Part shown: in pieces, positions 57,818 through 64,000 of the stretch
How positions within the stretch are numbered: the stretch's first letter is position 1
How the letters are laid out: each line of letters begins with the position of its first letter
Assembly: GCF_021560015.1 (NCBI RefSeq)
Contig: NZ_CP073588.1
Location: 3,642,501-3,706,500 of the forward strand
DNA length: 64,000 bases
From: Shewanella vesiculosa
Lineage (GTDB): Bacteria > Pseudomonadota > Gammaproteobacteria > Enterobacterales > Shewanellaceae
Direction: 5' to 3'
Made by a program: the position numbers and the translations under genes
The notes under the pieces: model-generated
Told to the model about the DNA's origin: nothing
What the model saw: the letters and a program-made list of their open reading frames with translations, nothing else
Database searches by the model: none

Positions 57818-59206
57818 ATGAGTCCAAATGAACATGCCAGCCCAGTAGCAAAGACCACAATGTCAGTACTCATTGTTGATGATGAACCCGGTATGCGCAG
57901 TTTTTTGATGAAAGCCTTGGCTAAAAAGTTTGCCTTGGTTGAAACCGCTTCTTCAATTGCCCAAGCTGAAGAGTTACGCAGTCATGGTCATTTCGATTTA
58001 TTGATTGTGGATATTCGCTTGCCTGATAGATCGGGTATTGAATGGCATGAAGCGCTTAATGATCCCGAGCACCAATCCGATATTATTTTTATGACTGGTT
58101 ACGCCGATATGGATGTGGCAATCAAAGCATTACGTGCGGGTGCGTGTGACTTTATTATGAAACCGTTTCATTTAGAGCAGATGATCACTGCCGTTGATCG
58201 TTGTATCGAAAAACGTTTGCTTAAGCGTGAGAATTTTATGCTAAAGCGTGAATTATCGCACGGTCAATCATCGACTATTATCGGTAACAGTGAAGCTATT
58301 CGCGATGTTAAAGAAGTGATTGAACGCATCGCCCCGACGAATGCTGTGGTGTTAATTGAAGGCGAGTCTGGAACGGGTAAAGAGCTGGTGGCCAGACAGC
58401 TACATCTGCTTAGCGGTCGAAGTGGTGCATTTGTGCCGGTGAACTGTGGTGCAATAGCCCCAGATCTGTTGGCCAGTGAGTTGTTTGGCCATACTGCGGG
58501 CGCATTTACAGGGGCCAAAGGTAATCGTGAAGGCTTATTTAGTTATGCCTCGGGTGGCACAATATTCTTGGATGAAATTGGCGAAATGCCAATGAATATG
58601 CAAACGGCATTATTAAGAGTGCTTGAACAGCGTGCGATTCGTCCAGTTGGAAGCGAAAAAGAAGTGGATATTAATGTGCGCGTTATCGCGGCAACTAATC
58701 GTTTATTAATCGATGAGGTTGAGGCGGGACGTTTTAGGCGCGACCTATTTTACCGTTTGAATGTATTAAATATTGTTATTCCATCTTTGCGATCTCGCCC
58801 CGATGATGTTGCTGAACTTACCCATTATTTTACCTTACAATTGTCACAAGAATTGGGTATTAAAGACGTTATTTGGAGCCACGAAGATCTGCAAGTGCTG
58901 CAGCAACATGATTGGCCTGGCAACATTCGCGAGCTACGTAATATGATTGAACGGTGTATTTTATTAGGCAAACCCCCTGCTGAATATTGGAAAAAGCCTG
59001 CGTCAGTTATGGTCAACGATGCCATGGGTTACCCGCTTAACTGGCCATTGAAAGAAGTTGAAAAACAACATGTCACAAAGGTTGTTGATAATCATAACGG
59101 CAATAAATCTGCTGCTGCCCGCGATTTAGGTGTGTCGCGAAAAACATTAGATCGAAAATTTAAAGATTGGTTGAATCACGCCGAAGAAGGTCACGAGGAC
59201 ACATAA
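57818..59206 (+). CDS. Sigma-54-dependent response regulator (NtrC-like)
   Basis: The start is taken at the ATG at 57818. 462 aa. A receiver domain has phosphoacceptor Asp65 (IVDIRLPDRSG) with the acidic pair VDDEPG upstream. The central AAA+ domain has GESGTGKELVARQLH, the GAFTGA sigma-54 contact loop (AGAFTGAKG) and RRDLFYRLNVL. The C-terminal Fis-type HTH is KSAAARDLGVSRKTLDRKF. It activates sigma-54 promoters when phosphorylated, by the kinase encoded next to it. Target genes cannot be read; ryhB, tup or menF neighbours are only positional candidates. Confidence 0.95.
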   Translation: MSPNEHASPVAKTTMSVLIVDDEPGMRSFLMKALAKKFALVETASSIAQAEELRSHGHFDLLIVDIRLPDRSGIEWHEALNDPEHQSDIIFMTGYADMDVAIKALRAGACDFIMKPFHLEQMITAVDRCIEKRLLKRENFMLKRELSHGQSSTIIGNSEAIRDVKEVIERIAPTNAVVLIEGESGTGKELVARQLHLLSGRSGAFVPVNCGAIAPDLLASELFGHTAGAFTGAKGNREGLFSYASGGTIFLDEIGEMPMNMQTALLRVLEQRAIRPVGSEKEVDINVRVIAATNRLLIDEVEAGRFRRDLFYRLNVLNIVIPSLRSRPDDVAELTHYFTLQLSQELGIKDVIWSHEDLQVLQQHDWPGNIRELRNMIERCILLGKPPAEYWKKPASVMVNDAMGYPLNWPLKEVEKQHVTKVVDNHNGNKSAAARDLGVSRKTLDRKFKDWLNHAEEGHEDT

Positions 59207-59208
59207 AC

Positions 59209-61353
59209 GTGGCGAATTCGAAGGGTTTTTTTACACGAGTTTTCGGTATTAGTTGGCAGCAAATGCAAGCCAAAGTACGTTATCGGATCTTGTTTCTGAC
59301 ATCTCTGCCTATTGTATTAACCCTAGTTAGCTTAGTTTTTATAACCATATATTGGAATGTAATATACACGGGCAAACAATTGTTTATGAAGGTAAAGGCT
59401 GATTTAGTTGTCGCTAATAGTACCTTGATGCAAGTGCAGGAACGCCAACAAGACAGTTTAGAGTCGATCAGTAAATCATGGGATTTTCAACATGCATTTA
59501 GGTTACTACAACACAGTCAGCAGCAAGCGGATCCCAAGGTTATTAGTGCGCTAAATATACTATTAGAACAGCAGCAAAAAGCATCAGGATTAGACTTTCT
59601 AAGGTTAATTCGTGTCGCAGATGCTGCCGCGGATCCCGACTTACGTTTGATGTTGCACCAAACTCAACAGAAGGCTTTTTCTGGTTTGATGGTGCTGTCA
59701 GCTAAACGTCTCGAAAGAATTAATTCAAGTCTAGCAACCCAAGCTAACATTAGCTTAATTCCCACATTACATGCCAAACAGCCTCTACAAAATATCGAAA
59801 CACGTGGTTTATTAAGCCGAACCTTATTACCGATAGCCGACCAGTCGGGTAATGTATTTTGGTATTTAGATGGTGGTATGTTGTTTAACCGCAATACTGC
59901 CATCGTCGATAATATTCGTGACTTAGTTTACGGCAAAGGCACATTACCAGAACGCTCAATCGGTACCGTGACCCTTTTTCTGGATAATATTCGGATTAGT
60001 ACTAATGTGCCGATGGAGCAATTTCCCAAAGACCCGAATAAACCCAATAGGGCATTAGGTACGCTGGTGTCTAATGAAGTGTATCAACAAGTACTGGTTG
60101 AAGGGCAAACATGGATAAATCGTGCCTTTGTTCTCAATGATTGGTACATCTCTGGTTATTTACCTTTACAGGATGTGCGCGGTAAACGGATTGGGATGGT
60201 TTATGTGGGCTTTTCTGAGTCTCCTTTTCTGCATAATTATTTACTCAATATTATCGAGCTCGGTACCATTTTAGTGTTTGTGTTATTGATTTCAGGTTTT
60301 CTAGTGTACCGGGGAGCAAACAGCTTATTACAGCCAATTGAGTATATTCACCAAGTGGTTACTGCGGTGCAATCTGGGCGCAATATCAGGATCGGTAAAT
60401 TAGACATCAATGGTGATAATGAACTGGCACATTTAGCCGAACAATTTGACAATATGTTGGATCAATTACAGCGACGTAATGCCCAAATTCAATCTGCTGC
60501 AGAGCAACTTGAAATTAAAGTTGAGCAGCGTACTCGTAGCTTGCAAGATAAAACGGAGGAGCTCGAGCGTAATGTGGCGTTATTGCATGCGACCAGACAA
60601 CAGCTGGTCACCAATGAAAAACTTACCGCACTAGGAGAGCTCATCGCAGGTATCGCCCATGAAATCAATAATCCTACCGCGGTAATTTTGGGCAATATGG
60701 AGCTGTTAAAATATGAACTTGGTGATAATGCTGCCGTAGTCGAAGAAGAGATCGAGTTAGTGCTCCAGCAAGTGGGCCGGATCACTACAATTATACGAAG
60801 CCTACTGCAATACAGCCGTCCAGGTGAGTTCAATGCCCCCATAACATCGCAACCAGTGACGCAAATTGTTGAAGAGATGCTGTTGTTAGCCCGCCATTCC
60901 ATTGAACAACAAGAGGTCACACTGATCAAGGATTTCACTGCCACAGGTGATGTTGAAGTCAATCGTCCCCAGCTGTTACAAGTACTGATTAACTTAATGG
61001 TTAATGCCGCTCATGCGATTGAAAACAAAGGCCGAATTTGGCTACGAACATATGACTGGCTAGAAGATGGCAAAACGATTGGCGTTAAAATTGAAGTTGA
61101 AGACGAGGGCGTGGGGATTAATAAAGAAGATTTGAGTCGTATTTTTGACCCATTTTATACCACACGTAAAGATGGTACCGGTTTAGGCCTCTCGTTGAGC
61201 TATGGGATCATTAAACGGCTTGGTGGTACGATTGAAGTGAATTCGACAGTAGGTAAGGGCACCATATTTACCATTGGTCTTTACCACAAGGCAAAAGATG
61301 ATCAGCAACTTGGGCCTTATGAAGGCTTACATTTTGGTGAAAAAGCACAATAA
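59209..61353 (+). CDS. Membrane sensor histidine kinase
   Basis: 714 aa from a GTG start (VANSKG) with GAGG upstream. The N-terminal membrane helix (about residues 30-55) and a second one near 360 enclose a long, probably periplasmic sensor region of about 300 aa. A HAMP-like linker and coiled coil (QLEIKVEQRTRSLQDKTEELER) lead to the HisKA domain, GELIAGIAHEINNP with His484, then N box NLMVNAAHAIEN and G boxes DEGVGINKEDLSRIFDPFYTTRKDGTGLGLSLS. It directly follows the regulator by 2 bp and forms an NtrB/AtoS-like two-component pair. The ligand is not identifiable. Confidence 0.94.
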   Translation: MANSKGFFTRVFGISWQQMQAKVRYRILFLTSLPIVLTLVSLVFITIYWNVIYTGKQLFMKVKADLVVANSTLMQVQERQQDSLESISKSWDFQHAFRLLQHSQQQADPKVISALNILLEQQQKASGLDFLRLIRVADAAADPDLRLMLHQTQQKAFSGLMVLSAKRLERINSSLATQANISLIPTLHAKQPLQNIETRGLLSRTLLPIADQSGNVFWYLDGGMLFNRNTAIVDNIRDLVYGKGTLPERSIGTVTLFLDNIRISTNVPMEQFPKDPNKPNRALGTLVSNEVYQQVLVEGQTWINRAFVLNDWYISGYLPLQDVRGKRIGMVYVGFSESPFLHNYLLNIIELGTILVFVLLISGFLVYRGANSLLQPIEYIHQVVTAVQSGRNIRIGKLDINGDNELAHLAEQFDNMLDQLQRRNAQIQSAAEQLEIKVEQRTRSLQDKTEELERNVALLHATRQQLVTNEKLTALGELIAGIAHEINNPTAVILGNMELLKYELGDNAAVVEEEIELVLQQVGRITTIIRSLLQYSRPGEFNAPITSQPVTQIVEEMLLLARHSIEQQEVTLIKDFTATGDVEVNRPQLLQVLINLMVNAAHAIENKGRIWLRTYDWLEDGKTIGVKIEVEDEGVGINKEDLSRIFDPFYTTRKDGTGLGLSLSYGIIKRLGGTIEVNSTVGKGTIFTIGLYHKAKDDQQLGPYEGLHFGEKAQ

Positions 61354-61363
61354 GAAAACAGCT

Positions 61364-61484
61364 AAAAAAAAGCCGGATGATGAATCCGGCCACAAAGAGT
61401 GTATGAGCAATGTCGTGCTTGCGAACTCTGAAAAGTGATTAAAGGTGATGAAGTCTTTAATGACTAAACCGAGTTTTGGAACGC
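61364..61484 (-). ncRNA. ryhB: RyhB-type iron-responsive small RNA
   Basis: The minus strand contains GCAAGCACGACATTGCTCAT, matching the conserved RyhB core AGCACGACAUUGCUCAC. The transcript ends in a GCCGGAT/ATCCGGC stem followed by eight T. The start is inferred at about 61484, after a -10 TATTAT (61491-61496) and -35 TTGCAA (61514-61519) with 17-bp spacing. A Fur-box-like AATGAGAATGATTATTATT overlaps this promoter, so Fur-Fe should repress it. Expected role: base pairing with Hfq to shut down iron-using proteins in low iron. Length about 120 nt. Confidence 0.93.
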
Positions 61485-61490
61485 AAGTTA

Positions 61491-61519
61491 ATAATAATCA
61501 TTCTCATTAGTGTTTGCAA
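61491..61519 (-). promoter_or_regulatory. Fur-regulated promoter of ryhB
   Basis: On the minus strand TTGCAA, 17 bases, TATTAT. The spacer carries AATGAGAATGAT and runs into TATTATT, a close match to the Fur consensus of repeated (GATAAT)-like hexamers. The overlap of operator with promoter explains repression by Fur. Confidence 0.85.
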
Positions 61520-61828
61520 GCATTTAAGATAATATATCGCATCTTTACATTCAATTAAGCACATAAAATAATAAGCTATTGTTTTTATTAAAAATGTTTA
61601 TGCTTTGTTACTTGTATGTAAATGTGTTTTGTAAAATAAAACAGTTTGGCGCTTATTCTGGTATTAGAGGTTGGTGTTAGTCTGATTGTTATTGTTCACG
61701 CTTAGATGAACGTTACTGGAACGCGAGGCGCATCTTGCGATTAATGTGCTGATGATAATCTGTGGAATATTGTTTAGAACAACAATACTGTCATCGTATT
61801 TGATAAAAACTGAGCATATTAAATAAGT

Positions 61829-61872
61829 AAAGCATCGGCGGCACTGTAATTGAGCTGACGATGCTTTTTGCT
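61829..61872 (-). terminator. Terminator after yhhQ
   Basis: AAAGCATCG and CGATGCTTT form a stem with an imperfect 26-base inner part. About 25 bp past the yhhQ stop on its strand; the T-run is short on the minus strand and longer on the plus strand. Confidence 0.55.
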
Positions 61873-61894
61873 TATTCACCTATCCTAATAACGA

Positions 61895-62575
61895 TTACTT
61901 TGATGCATGAATAATAATGTCGTCATCAGTCGTGATGTCATTTAATAAAATTTTATCTTGTAGTACCTTCAATAACACCCCATAAGCCGGTAAAAACAAT
62001 CCTAAGCTCACGATCAATTTAAAGGCGTAATCAACGCTAGCAATTTCTGGCCAATGTGTGGCCATAAATACATCACTGGAAGCATAAAACGCGATACTGA
62101 AAAACACTAAGGTATCGACTAAGTTACCCACTAATGTTGATGCTGCGGGGGCAACCCACCAAGCTTTGGCCTGACGTAATTTAGCAAATACAGTGATGTC
62201 CATTAGCTGGCCAATCAAGTACGCCACAAAGCTGGCAAAGGCGATGCGAAACACAAAGCTGTTCCACTCGATTAATGCACCAAATGCTTGTAATTGACCT
62301 TGGTGAAACAATACCCCGACTAAATACGACACCACAAGTGACGGTATCATGGCTTTAAGAATAATGCCTCTAGCAGCTTGTTGGCCAAAAATTCTTACGG
62401 TTAGGTCGGTGGCGAGATAGACAAATGGAAAGCTAAATGCACCCCAAGTGGTGTGGTAGCTAAACAGCTGAAATGGTAGCTGAACAAGATAGTTGCTTGC
62501 GCAAATAATTAAGATATGGAAACTGACTAATAGCATCAGTGCTCGGCGATATTTCGCCTGGGTTAACGTCAACAT
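61895..62575 (-). CDS. yhhQ: Queuosine precursor transporter (YhhQ/VUT family)
   Basis: 226 aa with about six membrane segments. SFPFVYLATDLTVRIFG and PAASTLVGNLVDTLVFFSIAFY are typical of the COG1738/DUF165 family (YhhQ), which imports queuosine precursors such as preQ0/preQ1. A preQ1-like riboswitch lies directly before its ribosome site, supporting this role. It lies downstream of the partial menF gene on the same strand with 304 bp between. Confidence 0.93.
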   Translation of the reverse strand: MLTLTQAKYRRALMLLVSFHILIICASNYLVQLPFQLFSYHTTWGAFSFPFVYLATDLTVRIFGQQAARGIILKAMIPSLVVSYLVGVLFHQGQLQAFGALIEWNSFVFRIAFASFVAYLIGQLMDITVFAKLRQAKAWWVAPAASTLVGNLVDTLVFFSIAFYASSDVFMATHWPEIASVDYAFKLIVSLGLFLPAYGVLLKVLQDKILLNDITTDDDIIIHASK

Positions 62576-62580
62576 ATTGT

Positions 62581-62622
62581 GGCCTTTTTAATTGGGTTAG
62601 CGCGGGGTGAGGGAACCCGCTA
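62581..62622 (-). promoter_or_regulatory. preQ1-I-type riboswitch leader of yhhQ
   Basis: The minus-strand leader folds GCGGG with CCCGC-type pairing (GCGGGTTCCCTCACCCCGC) and ends in AATTAAAAAGG directly before the yhhQ ATG. The order P1 stem, C/U-rich loop with CCU, ACC, P1' strand, A-rich tail containing the Shine-Dalgarno matches preQ1-I; loop CCU can pair with the AGG of the ribosome site to shut translation. The tail is somewhat longer than in the best-known examples. Confidence 0.72.
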
Positions 62623-62879
62623 TTAATTAGTTAACAGTATTTACTGGTGTTAACGAGACTATATAGCCTGAGTTAAGCCGATAAGTTAATACCTGTTATA
62701 GAGAATATTATCATTATAGTTTATTGGTCGTGTTTGCTGATAAATACACCACTTAATTAACCTTTTTAAGCGCATTCATGGCGGTCAGCAATCATGGGGG
62801 CGGGATAATAGCATGGGTTTTGTACAAGCGAAAGGCCTAGTCATGGCGAGCAAGCATCGTTGGAGTCAGCTTAGGAATA
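62623..62879. other. Intergenic upstream of yhhQ riboswitch
   Basis: Presumed promoter of yhhQ and 3' flank of menF. No other structure seen. Confidence 0.5.
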
Positions 62880-64000
62880 TTAAAAATCGATTAATATAGA
62901 CAATACTGTCGCTAATTTGTTTTCCAGCTCTTGCCACTCAGCTTCAGGATTTGACCCCGCAACAATACCTGCTCCGGCAAACAAGTTGATTCTTCTGGGT
63001 TCAATTAAAGCGCTGCGGATTGCAACAGAAAACTCTGATTCATGGTGATTTAAATAACCACAAGCTCCAGCATACCAACCTCTAGCGTAACCTTCTCGCT
63101 GGCGAATAAAGTTTAATGCCGCCTCGCGAGGTAAACCTCCTACGGCAGGAGTAGGATGCAGCGCCCGTAATAATTCAAAATCACTAATGCCTGGTTTTAA
63201 CTGTGCTCGAATAGCGCGATGTAAATGTTGAATATGATCAAGCTTAAATATTTTAGGTTGCTCGTCGGCGCCCACATACTGACTTAATGGTGTGAGTACA
63301 TTGACAATATGCTCTCTGACTAACTGATTCTCATGGCTATTTTTAATATCATCTAATAGCGCTTGAGCCAGTAATGCATCCTCATCAGGATTAAGCCCTC
63401 GCACTGTTGTTCCGGCTAATGCTTCGGTAAACAGTTCCTGTTGGCGGCGTAAATATAACCGTTCGGGTGAACAAGATATAAATGCGCGTTCAGGGCTAAA
63501 TTGAAAGCCAAATTGAAAGCTATTTGGATTACGCCCTTGCCAACAGGCTAAAACAGTCCAAGGGTCAATATGGTCATTTACATCAATTTGGCTGTGGCGT
63601 GATAAGACGACTTTGGGGGTCGATTTGATAAAATTAGCTTGGGTGACCTGTTCAACTAATTCCTTCCAACGGGCAAAATTAGGTAAATCACTTCGACCCA
63701 TTAACATGAGTTTATTCGGTGGTGACAAGGGAGCAGGTTTTTGCACCATTGCGATAGTATCAAGTGCAGCTTGGATTTCGTCTTCAGCATTTCCATTCTC
63801 AAAATTAAGGTTTACTAATATCCTAACCTTATGACCGCTTCGGCGTAATTCTATTCTAGGTAATATAAAGTGTGCACGGCCAAATTCAGGCCAACATTCT
63901 ACCGTGCGATCGAACGCTAAACCGCCGTAATAGCGAATGTCTAGATGATTGGTTTTGTTACGCTGTTGCTGATAGATTTGCGCTAAGGCATTGTCGTCGA
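62880..64000 (-). CDS. menF: Isochorismate synthase (menaquinone type), 5' end outside window
   Basis: The minus strand stays open from 62880 to the window edge, so the N-terminus is missing. The chorismate-binding fold is recognised by YYGGLAFD, FILPRIELRR, SPERLYLRRQQELFTEALAGTTVRG, LHPTPAVGGLPREAAL (the ES-type active-site block) and GWYAGACGYLNHHESEFSVAIRSAL, ending with GAGIVAGSNPEAEWQELENK. This order is shared by MenF and EntC; Shewanella depends on menaquinone and no siderophore genes are near, so MenF is favoured. It converts chorismate to isochorismate. Confidence 0.9.
   Translation of the reverse strand, partial: DDNALAQIYQQQRNKTNHLDIRYYGGLAFDRTVECWPEFGRAHFILPRIELRRSGHKVRILVNLNFENGNAEDEIQAALDTIAMVQKPAPLSPPNKLMLMGRSDLPNFARWKELVEQVTQANFIKSTPKVVLSRHSQIDVNDHIDPWTVLACWQGRNPNSFQFGFQFSPERAFISCSPERLYLRRQQELFTEALAGTTVRGLNPDEDALLAQALLDDIKNSHENQLVREHIVNVLTPLSQYVGADEQPKIFKLDHIQHLHRAIRAQLKPGISDFELLRALHPTPAVGGLPREAALNFIRQREGYARGWYAGACGYLNHHESEFSVAIRSALIEPRRINLFAGAGIVAGSNPEAEWQELENKLATVLSILIDF

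Noticed and set aside
61664..61879. 71-aa minus-strand frame between ryhB and yhhQ
   Set aside because: No ribosome site, odd composition and it overlaps a terminator stem.

Overview
The window reads as a chromosomal segment of a low-GC marine gammaproteobacterium, almost certainly Shewanella; species not resolved. Evidence: the polA/spf/engB neighbourhood, a fused MobB-MoeA protein, kdkA next to waaA, an RyhB-type RNA beside a sigma-54 two-component pair, and the hutI/hutC/hutUH layout. I see no rRNA, tRNA, CRISPR array or intact insertion sequence. Most of it is core genome; accessory content is limited to an AT-rich hypothetical pair at 5.7-7.2 kb and a glycosyltransferase cluster at 40-49 kb.

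Layout. 1-10.5 kb: partial secreted S33 peptidase; YtrA-type regulator with an ABC exporter; acyl-CoA synthetase; the hypothetical pair; two hot-dog thioesterases around a small GNAT protein; a membrane protein; mtnC. 10.6-16.4 kb: secreted esterase-like protein without an obvious nucleophile; a DUF885 lipoprotein broken by a frameshift; a YdcH-like protein; an exported amidohydrolase. 16.6-22 kb: histidine utilisation genes with a HutC operator palindrome. 22-26.5 kb: MscS-type channel, PlsC-like acyltransferase, DUF2489 protein, yihI and a frameshifted methyltransferase. 26.6-33.6 kb: a CsrB/CsrC-like RNA, cytochrome c4, engB, a 16-codon mini-gene, Spot 42 and polA, then elbB. 33.6-38.2 kb: glpE-glpG, kbl-tdh and a TetR regulator. 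38.3-50.9 kb: LPS core assembly (waaA, frameshifted kdkA, three GT9, one GT4, two GT25, one GT8-like enzyme, hldD), coaD and a Wzi-like outer-membrane protein. 51-57.2 kb: mutM and a molybdate/tungstate unit (tupABC, mobA, mobB-moeA) bordered by a perfect 60-bp palindrome. 57.8-64 kb: sigma-54 response regulator and histidine kinase, ryhB with a Fur-type promoter, yhhQ behind a preQ1-like riboswitch, and a partial menF.

How it works together. The kdo/heptose enzymes and glycosyltransferases build the LPS core. The tup-mob-moe unit links oxyanion uptake to molybdopterin-cofactor maturation, which anaerobic respiratory enzymes need. MenF feeds menaquinone. Three regulatory RNAs (CsrC-like, Spot 42, RyhB) tie carbon storage, catabolite and iron control to this part of the chromosome.

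Quality caution. Three genes (DUF885 at 13154-13160, methyltransferase at 26487-26494, kdkA at 39813-39817) carry what looks like one extra base in a homopolymer. Either these are sequencing errors or the genes are really broken; the sequence alone cannot decide.
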